Notes: generated by a model from the sequence alone, not told the origin. A DNA stretch of 64,000 bases from Diplonema papillatum (GCA_030068145.1 JAPJBO010000298.1:124001-188000); one strand, 5' to 3'; counted from the stretch's first letter, positions 48,879-60,316 are shown. Translations and numbers: made by a program.

Positions 48879-50725
48879 CGTTGTCACACTTATTAGCCTG
48901 CTTCTCCCGTTTCACTGCGGAAAGCCCGCTGTTACGCTGGACGCACGCTCGCTTCTGCTCGTGGCCGTCCTTGTACAGAGGAGCGGCGATAGGCTGACAC
49001 GGCGCAACGGGCGCGCGGGGGCTGCGGCGGGTTTCGCGAGAAGAAGCGTCACCGGAAGCAACCGGGTCTATACGAGTCCGAATGGACCGGCGGGCGTAAC
49101 GCACTGAGGAGCCTTGTTGTATGGCCGGTTCCTACGGTTATCTCCTGGTTCGGCTCCACTCGAAAGAGTGGGGTTGGATCAGGAGAAACCCGGATGTGAA
49201 TTTGGAAAAAAGTGATGAATCCACCCAGAGGGTCCTGCACCTTCGTAGAAGAGTTGGTCGGCGGCCGAAGGCGACCCGCCTTCTCACTGATGAGATCGCC
49301 GCCATGTGTTTGTTCCTGTTTCCGGCGGTATTCGCTCTGTCGGTTGTCTGTGACATCGCTCTTATGGCCGTACGTCAGGTTGCTTGCATCATCCTCCGCG
49401 CCGAAAGCCCGGCGGTTCGGCCTCCGGCCCGCGTTGTCGCACTTTTTAGCCTGCTTCTCCCGTTTCACTGCGGAAAGCCCGCCGGTAAGCTGGACGCACG
49501 CTCGTTTCTGCTCGTGGCCGTCCTTGTACAGAGGAGCGGCGACAGGCTGACACGGCGCAACGGGCGCGCGGGGCTGCCGCGGGTTTCGCGAGAAGAAGCG
49601 TCACGGGAAGCAGGGTCCCGCACCTTCGTAGAAGTGCTGGTCGGCTGCCGAAGGCCGGAGGCCGCACCGCCGGCAGGCTTTCGGCGCGGAGGATGATGCA
49701 AGCAACCTAATACCCTGACATACGGCCATAAGAGCGCTGTCATAGACAACCGACAGAGCGAATACCGCCGGAAGCAGGAACAAACACATGGCGGCGATCT
49801 CATCAGTGAGAAGGCGGGTCGCCCGCGTTGTCGCACTTTTTAGCCTGCTTCTCCCGTTTCACTGCGGAAAGCCAGCCGGTAAGCCGGACGCACGCTCGTT
49901 TCTGCTCGTGGCCTTCCTTGTACAGAGGAGCGGCGACAGGCTGACACGGCGCAACCGGCGCGCGGGGCTGCGGCGGGGTTCGCGAGAAGGAGCGTAGGGT
50001 CCCGCACCTTCGTAGAAGTGCTGGTCGGCACCGCCGGCAGGCTTTCGGCGCGGAGGGTGATGCAAGCAACCTAATACCCTGACATACGGCCATAAGAGCG
50101 ATGTCACAGACAACCGACAGAGCGATACCTCCGGAAATAGGAGCAACCACATTACGGCATGTCATCAATGAGAAGGCAGATCTCCCGCGTCGTCGCACTT
50201 CTTAGCCTGCTTCTCCCGCTTCACTGCCGGTGAGCCGGACGCACGCTCGTTTCTGCTCGTGGCCGTCCTTGTACAGAGGAGCGACGATAGGCTGACTGCA
50301 TGCCTCCACACGGCGGTCGTGCCGTTGCTCCTGGTCAAGAGGTCGACGTGGGCCAGCCAAGCGACATGCTCCTGCAGGCGCTCCGGCGACAGCCGAGCCC
50401 GCGTGGAGAAGTTAGTCACTGCATGGCCAAACCGGTTACCGCAGGGCGGAGACGCGGCAGCGACGGCGGCGCTTTTCACCGAGGCCGTTTCGGGACGCCT
50501 CCTCAGCGGAGCGGACGCGGCGCAACGGGCGCGCGGGGCTGCCGCGGGCTTCGCGAGGAGAAGCGTCACGGGAAGCAGGGTCCCGCACCCCTCGCAGAAG
50601 TGCTGGTCGGCGGCCGAAGGCCGGAGGCCGCACCACCGGCAGGCTTTCGGCGCGAAGGATGTAAGCAGCCTATTACCCTGACATACGACCACGAGAGCTC
50701 CGTCACAGACAACCGACAGAGGCGG
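48879..50725 (-). pseudogene. Decayed tandem copies of the zinc-ribbon gene 3' part (four units)
   Basis: Units at about 48879-49060, 49424-49695, 49814-50075 and 50175-50725 repeat the 3' portion of the gene at 50734-51438 (landmark CACGCTCGYTTCTGCTCGTGG). The ribbon CRRCGLRPSAADQHF is legible in three of them, but two carry FYEGAG, where a base is lost and the last zinc Cys pair is destroyed. The unit at 50175 keeps CEGCG. Linker sequences (GGCGGTATTCGCTCTGTCGG) occur in both orientations around 49300 and 49760, so inversion has also happened. Confidence 0.75.
49090..49215 (+). repeat. Dispersed repeat I, copy 2
   Basis: Inverted relative to 21400-21605; contains GTTGGATCAGGAGAAACC. Confidence 0.6.
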
Positions 50726-50733
50726 CGATCTCA

Positions 50734-51438
50734 TCAATGAGAAGGCAGGTCTCCCGCGTCGTCGCACTTCTTAGCCTGCTTCTCCCGTTTCACTGCGGAA
50801 AGTCCGCCGGTGAGCCGGACGCACGCTCGCTTCTGCTCGTGGCCGTCCTTGTACAGAGGAGCGACGATAGGCTGGCTGCATGCCTCCACATGGCGGTCGT
50901 GCCGTGTGCTCCTGGTCAAGACGTCAACGTGGGCCAGCCAAGTGACATGCTCCTGCAGGCGCTCCGGCGACAGCCGAGAGGGTGCCCGCATGGAGAAGTT
51001 AGTCACTGCATGGCCAAACCGGTTACCGCAGGGCGGAGACGCGGCAGCGACGGCGGCGCTTTTCACCGAGGCCGTTTCGGGACGCCTCCTCCGCGGAGCG
51101 GACGCGGCGCAACGGGCGCGCGGGGCTGCCGCGGGTTTCGCGAGGAGAAGTGTCACGGGAAGCAGGGTCCCGCACCCCTCGCAGAAGTGCTGGTCGGCGG
51201 CCGAAGGCCGGAGGCCGCACCGCCGGCAGGCTTTCGGCCGCTCGCGGCCGTCCGACCGGGCGCGCGCGCCGCAGTGCGGGCAGAACTGGAACTCGGGGCA
51301 CACGGCCTTCTTGCACGCTCCGCACGCCGGCGCTTGGGGCCGCTGCCGGCGGCCCGACGGCGTCTCGTCGCCCGTCAGGCTCGCGTTCCGGAGCTGCACA
51401 CCGGTGACGGAGTTCGTGCGGCGGAGGATCGCCGCCAT
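50734..51438 (-). CDS. Double zinc-ribbon (DZR-type) protein
   Basis: A 234-residue ORF from ATG at 51438. Two CxxC...CxxC ribbons lie close together: CGAC (39-42) with CPHC (53-56), and CRRC (71-74) with CEGC (86-89). This is the double zinc ribbon arrangement, a structural module found with many partners. The C-terminal 140 residues are basic and Ala/Arg-rich, with RLSPERLQEHVTWLAHVDVL as the only likely helix. No catalytic domain is seen. It is the intact parent of the decaying tandem units downstream; fragments of the same ribbon also occur at 52950-53042. A copy of motif M lies directly upstream (51461-51533). Confidence 0.6.
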   Translation of the reverse strand: MAAILRRTNSVTGVQLRNASLTGDETPSGRRQRPQAPACGACKKAVCPEFQFCPHCGARARSDGRERPKACRRCGLRPSAADQHFCEGCGTLLPVTLLLAKPAAAPRARCAASAPRRRRPETASVKSAAVAAASPPCGNRFGHAVTNFSMRAPSRLSPERLQEHVTWLAHVDVLTRSTRHDRHVEACSQPIVAPLYKDGHEQKRACVRLTGGLSAVKREKQAKKCDDAGDLPSH

Positions 51439-52032
51439 GTGTTTCTTCCTCAGCTTTTTTAGAGTTAAAGTTCGCTTTTTAGAGTGAAAGTTCGCTTGAA
51501 ACTCCGGGGTTTTAAAGTCTCCGGGTGACCTTCGTCGTTAAGGGAAGATACTCTTTGTGCTCTGAGTGTCGTAAGAGTGGTGGTTACACGAGGTAAGAGG
51601 ATCGGTGGGTACCTTGGTCGTTGGTTATTGGTGGTTTCGGCCATTGTCCACATACCTTACTTACGGTAGGCCCTCCTCAGTATGGTGCCGCAGTAGGTGA
51701 CTGTCTGTCTTCTTGGTACCGTCTGACCGTCTCTTTTCGTGTATTTGTGGTGCTGCTTATGGTTTGCGCAGGTTGAATATCCGTAACTATATCGTATTGC
51801 AATACGGGTGGGGTGCTACAATTAACGTAGCAGGGAGTCGCGAATAGAAGCAAATAAAGAAAGAATTTTTTTTTTTTTAAAAATACAGGGAGGTTAGTCT
51901 GTTCGTTGCTCGCCACAGAAAAGGCTCTCTGGGCACACTAGGTACCCGTGGAGTATATGTAAGCGTAACCTGTATCTGCATCTGCCAGGTTGCATGTCGT
52001 CATGGTAGGAAGGCTATCCAAGCAAGCCGTTT
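51439..52032. other. Intergenic, AT-richer, no gene recognised
   Basis: Holds motif M (51461-51533) and a T/A run (51860-51880). Possible shared upstream region of the zinc-ribbon gene. Confidence 0.5.
51461..51533 (+). repeat. Dispersed motif M
   Basis: Contains AAACTCCGGGGTTTTAAAGT followed by CTCCGGGTGACC, within 100 bp of the zinc-ribbon ATG. Confidence 0.5.
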
Positions 52033-52463
52033 CTACAATTGGTCAGGGAAAGGTTCTTCGGTGCCTGTAGTCTGGGATGGTTGCTTTCGGGCGACCATTC
52101 TTCGGTGCTTCTTTTTGCACCAATGTTCGTGGTGCCGTAAACTAACGAACTGTGGCTTCCCCGCGGTTCGTCCGTCGCTGTGGCAAAAGGGGCAATTCTG
52201 CCTTTCGGTAGTAACTTTCGGTAACTGCTGCGGGGCGTAGTGGTGCTTCTTCCTGCAGTGTCGTAGATGTATGCGCAAGCCTCTGAGCCCTTTCAACTTG
52301 GTGCCTGATGCTGTGGTTCGTGTGCGACAGCGCGGACATTGCAGCTCGATATCGTTGTCACTTTCGGGCTCGGTGGTGGAGTCGTCTTGTTCGGTTGTGG
52401 TGATATCGTTGGATAGCGTGGGTATATCCTTCGCTTGGAGTATGTCGAACTCGTGTGCAGTTG
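52033..52463 (-). CDS. Exon with two C2HC zinc fingers
   Basis: The frame is open from a 3' splice site AAAATTTCAG| (52464) to a stop at 52033, about 143 codons with a split first codon. After an acidic Thr/Ser-rich segment come two fingers of the same geometry: CPRCRTRT...GLRIHLRHC and CPFCHSDG...SLRHHEHWC (C-x2-C, about 18-20 residues, H-x3-C), each followed by a basic KKK/RKKHH cluster. This suggests nucleic-acid binding. There is no ATG before the stop-free frame begins, so an upstream exon is expected. The finger resembles that of the exon at 19875-20771; such fingers also occur in retroelement proteins, so a transposon origin cannot be excluded. Confidence 0.5.
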
Positions 52464-52469
52464 CTGAAA

Positions 52470-53497
52470 TTTTTGTGTGTTTGTGTTTCCGGCGATATTC
52501 GCCCGTCGGTTGCCTGCAACAGCGCTCTTTTGGTTGTACGTCAGAGTACTAGGTTGCTTGCATTAGCTGCTGAACTGTTGCGATGGCGTTCTGAGATCTG
52601 ACTATATTTTCCTGGGAGAGGCAGGGGTGGTTTGGTTGTTGAGGTCTTTCTCGTTGTTGCCATCCTCTGGCGCTCGTGCAACCTGTCTGTCAAAGAGCCC
52701 AAAAGCGGTGTTGTGCGTCCTTTCGTTCCTCGTAGTCACGCGGGTACGGCGAGCGATTCTAGCATCGCTAAAAAGCCGGATGTTGGCTTAGGGGAGGCGG
52801 GTTATCTTCCGCGTGCGTTGCGTTCCAGGGGAGGAGGACGGTGTGCGCGAAGGTTACAGCCGTCCCGGATGTGCGGGGTGGGGTGGGTGGGAAATCTGCT
52901 AAGTACCCAAAAACCCCTGCAAAAATGTTGGCCGGAAATAAACCTGGCGGCGCTCGCGGCCGGCCGGCCGGGCGCGCGCTCCAGTGCGGGCAGAACCTAA
53001 GCTCAGGTTACACGGCCTTCTTGCACGCTCCGCATGCCGGGGTTCATTTCCATGTCTCGGAAAGGCGATCTTAGATCTTTATCACGGGGGGGATGTACAC
53101 TGCTTTTCCGCTTAGCCAACAAAAATGAAATTGGTTGGCTACGGTTTAACACGGGGGGGAAGAGCGCGATTTTGTACACTGCGACAGTGGTTTTCCGCTT
53201 AGCCAACAAAATGAAATTGGTTGGCTAAAAATTTTCACGGTTCACAAATAGTCTTTAAAAGAGGTCAAAAACTTTCTCTCGACCGATCTTTTTGCATGGT
53301 GTTAGGAGGGTCGGCAGGTTGTGGCTTCCGGCTTGGTGTAGAACTGGGTTGTGAGCTTGCTGGAGAACTGTGTGTAGATGGAATTCCTGTGGCAAAAAAA
53401 AGATTTTTAGCCAACCCCACTGTCGTGGAAAAAAGTTTTTTAGGCGAAAAAATATTTTTTAGCCACACACACGGTCGTGAAACGAATGGATTATTGT
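52470..53497. other. Repeat fragments, no gene recognised
   Basis: 52475-52560 matches the linker of the zinc-ribbon units (GTTTCCGGCGATATTCGCCC). 52950-53042 matches the first ribbon-coding part of the gene at 51234-51333. 53100-53230 holds a duplicated TTTTCCGCTTAGCCAACAAA block. Confidence 0.6.
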
Positions 53498-53635
53498 ACA
53501 TTATTGTATTTCCCCCGCCGACCAAGAATTATTGTATTTTTATTGTACATTATTGTACATTATTGTATATTATTGTACATTATGAGCCAATTCACCCACC
53601 CCCTGATCGAGCGTAATCGAGTGTAATATTTTTTT
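53498..53635 (+). repeat. 10-bp satellite, ATTATTGTAC type
   Basis: Roughly decameric ATTATTGTAC/TATT units (53498-53585) followed by a short GAGTGTAATC stretch. Similar tracts lie at 55885-55965 and 56808-56945. Confidence 0.8.
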
Positions 53636-53694
53636 TTTTTTGGGGTAAGAATGCAAAGAATCTGTGGCGATAATCTGCATCGCCGACGGCGCGG

Positions 53695-54045
53695 TTATCT
53701 CTTCGCACGTGAAGTGCCATGCTTTCGCCTCTTTAGCTCGTCTTGATCGTCGCGCTCAGGCGCGCGTTTGGTGCTTCGCTTCTTCTTCGATTGCTCGTCG
53801 AGGTTCATCGGTTGCGCGTCGATTTCTGCTTTTTCTCGGCGCCTGGGCGATGGTCGTGGCGCATCGACGCGTCCTTTGCGTCTTTTCGGTACCGGCTCCG
53901 CCGCGGAGTCCGATTGCCGCTTCTTCGCTGGCGTTGATGCCGTCTTCCCGACCTTCGTTGCTGATGGCGTTGATGTTGCGGGCTCTCGCTCGCCTTCCGC
54001 TGCTTCCCGCAGAATGAACACTACGTTCTCACGCTTCGCCTGTCT
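53695..54045 (-). CDS. Basic, NLS-rich coding segment (hypothetical)
   Basis: The minus-strand frame encodes about 115 residues with several Lys/Arg clusters (KKRQSDSAAEPVPKRRKGR, RRREKAE, KKKRSTKR, KRRKHGTSRAKR) separated by Ser/Thr/Pro/Glu linkers, ending at a stop at 53695. This is typical of a disordered nuclear protein tail. The frame continues upstream only into the 10-bp satellite (LHSITLYYTRLHYITL), so the real 5' end is unclear. No domain is recognised. Confidence 0.35.
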   Translation of the reverse strand, partial: RQAKRENVVFILREAAEGEREPATSTPSATKVGKTASTPAKKRQSDSAAEPVPKRRKGRVDAPRPSPRRREKAEIDAQPMNLDEQSKKKRSTKRAPERDDQDELKRRKHGTSRAKR

Positions 54046-54049
54046 CGGC

Positions 54050-54155
54050 GCCGATCGAGCGTAATCGAGTGTAATATAGTGTAATCGAGTGTAGTAGAGT
54101 GTAATCGAGTGTAGTAGAGTGGAGTAGAGTGTAGTCGAGCGTTGTAGAGTGTGAT
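54050..54155 (+). repeat. 10-bp satellite, GAGTGTAATC type
   Basis: About ten units of (T/C)GAGTGTA(A/G)T(C/A) with drift to GTAGTAGAGT. Same type at 55785-55855. Confidence 0.85.
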
Positions 54156-55784
54156 CGAAATTGACACTAGTATTTTGGGTTCGACCTGGCTGACCCATGA
54201 GCGACCATGTTGACCACTGTCTGGCCCAAGAAGTGCCAAGCACAAGCATACGAGGGACGGAAACCGCAGGTGTGGGCCTTCACCGTGGTGGAGCCAGGCT
54301 AGATTCGGGGTGGCGCCCTGGGAGGGACAGGGACGGGGGTAGTCACGCCTTAGTCCCAGGGCCTCTCCCCACCCATCTGTATGTGTTCTCCTGGTCATCG
54401 CTACCGCGCTGACCTTTCCCTCAAAGCCCGCTGCCCACTGCCCTACAAGAGACATGCTTTGCACTCTCTGAATGCCCATTGACTGTGCTCCGCTTCAGCC
54501 GACTGCTTTGGAAGAGGTACTGTGCTCCGTTTGGTGCCGACTGCCCTGCCAGAGACGTGCTTGCAGACAGAGGTCGGCCGCCGCTACTTTGGTTTTCTCT
54601 CGCGTCTTCCCAGCTCCGCCACCTTCCCAGAGGCTTGGGGAGAGCCACGTGCTCCGGCTGTAAGGGACGAGACCGAGGTGCGACGCTGGCCCCGGTCGCA
54701 ATCTGTATGTGCCGGCCCGGCCCGATTAGGCCTTTGGAGTACCGCGTGAATGGCGCGATTGGGCCCACGCGCATGCAGCCTGTCTGCTCGCAGTCACGCC
54801 GGCCGGCCCGCAACCGCAACCACATTCGCTTGTGCCCACCACCAGCTCTTCTTATCGAGCTAGCGATCCAGCTAACCGAGGATCCGAGGCGGAATCATGC
54901 CCCACAGTGGCTGTACGAGAGCAGACAGCGATGAAGGCCGCAGGGACAGGGTGTGTCAGCCACAATAACGGCAGGTTCCTCCCGCAGACGCACTACCCAT
55001 CGGAATGTGACAGCGCAAGTAGGCTCGATGGAAGCACGAAGTGAAGCAGGATAGACGAGCTACGGAGACGAGACGAGTCGTGTACCAGGGGCAGGCCGGG
55101 ACGATGAACCGCATGAAGCCGAAGAAAAAGTTCAAGAACGAAGCAACACCACAAGCCGCGTGCAGCCAAGCAGACCTCCCGGAACCTACGTGGGCAGTAA
55201 CGAGGAGCCAACAGATGAGTGTCCACTGAACCCCCTTGCCAATACCCCCAACGACTATGGCACGAATTGCGCAATGCCAGACGGTAGCGTCTGACAATGG
55301 CATGCGTGACATTGCAGTGCCTAAAGGTGAGATTAGCCTCCGTTTTCAACCGCCTTGTTGTCGCCAGGGAGATCGAACCCACTAACAGAAACTTGACATC
55401 TTCGAGGACAGGGTGTCTGCCAAGCGCTTGCCCTATCGCCTGGAACTGCCCCGCAGGGAATGCCAAAAGGCTCGAGTATTAGCTGCGCTAAATTGCAAAG
55501 GTTGCTAATACGGGAAAACGGGTACCCGAGCCCCTATGCACTCGACAACCTGCTTCCACAAGTCAGTCCGAACTTCCTCGTCCCCTGCTGCACTGCCTGG
55601 CTACATCCTTTTTTCAGACGAATATGCTTCTTTTTGTTCGATATTCGATGATCGTGCTATCAGCATCTTTAGCCCCAGAAGAAGGCTCGATAATAGACAC
55701 GTTGCATCAGCTAATCAGGATTGGCTGAGTGCTGTGTGTTTAATCAATTGTTACAGTACCCCCCCAATTCACCAAAAGCTGATC
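54156..55784. other. Intergenic, no confident gene
   Basis: Contains a tRNA-like segment on the minus strand (about 55345-55450, see findings). ORFs of 120-150 codons overlap on both strands without motifs. Confidence 0.5.
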
Positions 55785-55965
55785 GATTGTAATCGATCGT
55801 AATCGAGTGTAATCGAGTGTAATCGACGCGTAATCGAGTGTAATCGAGCTCAAGTCGCTTTCAGGGGGGGTAGGTGAATTGGCTCACATTATTGTATATT
55901 ATTGTACATTATTGTACAGTTATTGTATGTTATTGTACGATTATTGTACATTCTTGTACACGCAG
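55785..55965 (+). repeat. Both 10-bp satellites side by side
   Basis: GAGTGTAATC-type units (55785-55855) are followed after about 30 bp by ATTATTGTAC-type units (55885-55965), the same pairing as at 53498-53635. Confidence 0.85.
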
Positions 55966-56807
55966 TGGTGCAGGGGGTAATGCGTGTGGAGGGTTCACGA
56001 CAGGTTTTACACGGAATGACCCGATGAACTCGACAGACTTCCGAACATGGTGTCGTTGTCAGGGGTGCTCGAGCGCAAAAAGACAGCGTTGCAGTTCAAG
56101 AGGGTGAAACTGCAGCAGGTGCCATATCATGGGCTACCAGAAAGAGCGACAAGCATTCGGAAAGGCAGTTGCCATGACAGGTGTCTTGGCGAAGAGGACG
56201 TCTTGGTGGATCATCACTTCGACAATCTTCACTTCGGCAATCTTCACTTCGGACTCAGTTCAGTCCAGAAATTGAAGTGAAGGTTTCCCGAGGTGAAGAC
56301 CCTTGATACAGACGTTTGCTTCAAGATGACGTTTTCAGGGTCGAACGCGATATACTCTTTCATTCAGATATCTGCTGCAATGGGGCGCAGCGAGATAGCT
56401 GTCAGAAGCTTCCCGCAACGGAATATACATCTCTGCAAACTAACTTTTCGAATTGGGAGGTAAATCCAGGTGCGCCTGATGCGCCTAAAGGGGTTATGGA
56501 GTACGCGCATGTTTGGTAAATGCTCGGACTGTGTATTCCAGTCTTCAACATCTGGGAAAGCCTTTTTCGAGATTGCTGTTCTGCTCAATCCTTTCTCGAT
56601 CAAGCAGTTGTTTAAGTGCACTGGGCAATTTCTTGTTGCGGCCCAGGTTGTTCGTTGACCTTTTCGTGGAGTTTCTTCGCTTCTGCAGGAGTTTGGCCCT
56701 CAGAACTGTGGGCCGTGTGTTCTATTTGCAGAAAACGGAGGCAGTTCCCGTCATTTTTAGGATCATGATTGCTGCTGGAGCATCAGGATCGCTGGGACTG
56801 CAGTCGT
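55966..56807. other. Intergenic, no gene recognised
   Basis: Short ORFs only. A small duplication, (CTTCGGCAATCTTCA)x2, is at 56220-56255. Confidence 0.5.
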
Positions 56808-56945
56808 ACAATAATGTATTGTATATTATTGTAAATTATTGTACATTATTGTACATTATTGTACATTATTGTAAATTATTGTATTATATTGTACAGTATT
56901 GTATACAATAATATACGAAAATCTGTACAATAGAAGTACAATAAA
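56808..56945 (+). repeat. 10-bp satellite, ATTATTGTAC type
   Basis: About twelve units, followed by a (GA)n tract (56950-56965). The GA tract and the next block (GACCATCTCTCCGGGGAGTT) resemble 62880-62935. Confidence 0.85.
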
Positions 56946-56965
56946 ATAGAGAGAGAGAGAGACGA

Positions 56966-57554
56966 GTTAGAGTGCAGGGACCATCTCTCCGGGGAGTTTC
57001 CGGTCTCCTCACTTCTCTTCGCACTGCTACGGCGGGCGTAAGTCGCTCCGGAGGCGCGCTGCAGGTTGCGGCTCTGCTACAGTGAGTGGCGGCACCGGAG
57101 TTGGTGCTGCAGCGGGCGCTCTGGCCGGCGGGCGAGCTCGTCTCGCGGGGGATCGCCGCCTTGTAACGCTGCGGGCCCTCTTCTTCCTCGCGACTGCGCG
57201 GCCTACGGCGGCGGCTAACACCTTGATGGGAAACTTCAGCTTCCATTGAGCGAAGGCTACGTCCTGAGGGTACGGTAAAATACAATAAACGATTCGTATC
57301 ACAACCGTGCCCACAGGAAAAACGCTGCACTGCGACGATTCACGGTCCATCACACCGAAGTGTTCAGAACGCTTCTCTTGCGGGGAACTTCAAGCAGCTG
57401 ATGACGTTACGAGGCACTGGTGGTTGGAGCCCGGGGCTTGGGGTCGCTGGTACTGCTGGATGGTACAACCACCCTAGCTAGCACCACTTCTACAGTAACG
57501 AGCAACGATGCTCTAGCTGATGCTAAGCTTGCGCGGATTCGTCCAAGGCCATTT
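56966..57554. other. Intergenic with a weak minus-strand ORF
   Basis: A minus-strand frame (57353-57027) reads FAQWKLKFPIKVLAAAVGRA followed by Arg- and Pro-rich sequence. It may be coding, but nothing identifies it. Confidence 0.3.
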
Positions 57555-57710
57555 CCCAGTTATTTTATTCTTCGCTTTTTCTCACGAACGGGGGGGTCGG
57601 TCCTGCTTTTGGCTTTGTAGGTTCTCCCGACTCCCCAATTCGTGGTTAGCATAAACTCAAGAGGTCTAGTCAACTATTCCCTGCAGTATTGGCATACTTT
57701 CAACAAAAAA
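57555..57710 (+). repeat. Dispersed repeat L
   Basis: Matches 40050-40205 (GGGTCGGTCCTGCTTT, CCCTGCAGTATTRGCATACTT). Both copies lie just upstream of a repeat A core. Confidence 0.8.
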
Positions 57711-57902
57711 AAGCCTCCGAATCGGCTTTTTCGGTCGCAGGCTTCGTCCCTCGTAGTTGGATTCACTGACTCGCGCTCGGCAGGGGAAAGAAGGAAGGGG
57801 GTGAACGACGAAGCAAGGCGGGGAACTACAAGGCGGCCGAGGCTGTATTTGCGGTGGCATCTCTGGGGACATTGCACTGAAAAGCCCGGACCAGGGTATC
57901 GC

Positions 57903-58125
57903 AAAAATACTCGGGGGACTGCCTGGTGCTCATTTCGAAGGAGGCTAGAGGGGGAAAAAACAATAAAACTACAAAGTGGGTCTTTTTTGTTGAACGCGTA
58001 CGCCCGCCACTACACCCAGACTTACCTGTGTTTCGTGTGGGCTACAGCACATTTACCTCCTTTGATTTATCGCAACTGGCAGTCTCCTAAAGCATTTCCT
58101 ACAAAGCAGGTCGCTTATACAAAAA
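57903..58125 (+). repeat. Dispersed repeat A
   Basis: Full core copy. Confidence 0.9.
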
Positions 58126-59129
58126 CATGAGCCGCCCCCCTTGAGCAAGCCGACTGCCCAGAGCACAAACTACGAGCAGCACGCCCGAAGGGGGGGGGGG
58201 GGGGGTTCTCGGCATTTTTTCCAACGCGGAATGAAAGAGGCGCTTCAACCCGCAAAAGAAGTCATAAATGGACACATAAAGACCCTACAGGAGTAAGATC
58301 TCGCGACCAAGGGCGCGCTTTATGCGTTTCGTGTGTGTGTATGAGTCCTTTTTCGGCCGAAACCGGTGCCTCTCGCGCGTGGTGCCAGGCTCACGTGCGT
58401 TCGACGTCCTCGCACTGTGTGCCGCGGACGCCTCGGCCTTCGCCCTCGAATTATTTCGCTTTTATTTCCATTCCTTCCTCCGCGGTTCGTTATGAATTGA
58501 AGATTAAGTTGCTTTTCCACGATTAGAAAGAAGAAACAGAAAAAGGAAAAATGGGTTTGTAACGTACTTATGGGTGGTGTGCTGTCTGCGGCGGCCTGTT
58601 TAGGTGACCCCGAAGGGTGAAGGAGCACGAAGAGGAGCGAGAGAAAGAAAGCTAAAGAAGAAACAGACAGCACAACGGACGGATACGGAGGTTGTCGGAG
58701 GAGGGATGGCGCTGTGTTGCACACAACGTCAGCCGCCACTTATTGGGCCCTCCCTCGGTCAAGGGGTTTTCCGTCAAAAAGCTGGCAGAGAAAACATGCT
58801 GCGGGCTGGCTGTCACTCCGAAGCCTTCGCTCGGGAGTGATAGCTGCTTTGTTCTTCGCTTACCCCCCGTGTGCTGTTTTTTAGCGTTTATTGCGGTTTA
58901 GAGGTTCGGTGTTTTAGGGTCTCCGAGGCTGTGAGGCGGGTAGTATGAGGGTAGTAGGTATGCTTATACACTCTAACTACGGCTAGCCATGTTTGTAAGT
59001 GTTGCGACCGACACCAAGAAGAAATTCGCTTTGAATTTAGTCTTGGGCCCCCCACGCGCATGCATGTTGAGCAGGGGGTTTTTCACTCAGGACTTTTGTC
59101 CCTGTTGTGTGTGTCACACGTGTCGTGTA
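58126..59129. other. Intergenic, no gene recognised
   Basis: Contains a G-run (58189-58205) and a weak motif M copy (58878-58930). No domain in any frame. Confidence 0.5.
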
Positions 59130-59258
59130 GGAGTAGACCCGCATGATCTACCTCGCAAGTCTCTTCAACCCGTGTTCGGTAGTTACAGCACTTGGGATCC
59201 CTTCGGTTCTTTTGTCGGGCGGCTTCATCGAGCATTTCCTTCCAAACCGGCGCTTATG
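59130..59258 (+). repeat. Dispersed repeat R1, copy 3
   Basis: Matches 24842-24955 and 29728-29855, with a short insertion near 59150. Confidence 0.8.
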
Positions 59259-60316
59259 TAAAAAAACAGCAGCTTTCGCTTTCCTGCGTTTCTCTGGGTG
59301 AAAATCCCTCGACCCCACTCGTCTCGTCGACTTGCGAGGTTTATGCGCACGTGTGAAGTTCCTATTTGATGTGCACAAAATGATGCGCTGCCAACCGTCT
59401 CTTTTAATAAGGACAAACGCGTTTTGTTAACGACAAGAAATGAACGTGGGCTTGGAACCTCGTCTCCGTTGCGGCGTTCCCACGGCCAGGACACGTTCCT
59501 GCGACTGCCGACCCTTCCCCGAGGTCATCATGCAGCATTGAATTATATAAAGTGCAAGTGCCATGAAGGCAAGCGAGCACTGTTCTCGGGGTAGTGTTAC
59601 TTTATGACGTCGCCCGTCGGGAGAGTCAACGATGATGAGGATGAGGTCAAACTGGTCATTTCCAGGCCATCATACAGCAAAAAAAAGGCAGAGCAGTGTT
59701 CTGCCCGAAACAGGTGCAGATTCCGTGCACCGGTACAGCGTCACCCGTGTGTTATACGCGATGACCGACCGACGACCAAGCCAGTACCCTGTTTTGCCCT
59801 ATGCCTTTTTAAGTCAGGTTCAGCTGGGCACGCCGGCGGACACATTCGGTCATGAGTAACAGATAAGGCGGAGCACCTCGCGGCTTCCTGTCGTTGGAAG
59901 GAGCCGCACAGGCAGGCGACATCTGTAAAGACGCATGCAGCTGAGCGCATTTGAAGCCGAATCCTTTCGACGGGCCGATCACTTCCCCAAGTCGAAGAGG
60001 TAGAGCTGTGTGGCAGTTGTAGGGGATCTGTCGGTCTAAGGCCCGAGGGCGTGCATGTCTCGTGCGAGTCTCCAGAGTACCGTTCGTGTGCGTGGTCAAG
60101 ACACAAGTGCAAGACCAGGGCTGTCCCAACTGTTCTCCGTAGAAACTTCGTGCAACATCAGGGCTGTCCAACTGTTCTCCGTAGAAACTTCAAGAATGCG
60201 TGTCTGTGCAACGGAACAGCACACGGTTCCATCAGAATTTCAGGGGTTTCATCCTGCCCTCCCCGATCTCGAAATGCCACATTTAAGACGGATCCAGGTA
60301 GGCGACGCCCGGGGGG
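59259..60316. other. Intergenic, no gene recognised
   Basis: 59538-59620 resembles 19180-19255. A ~43-bp tandem duplication (CTGTTCTCCGTAGAAACTTC) is at 60117-60190. Confidence 0.5.
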
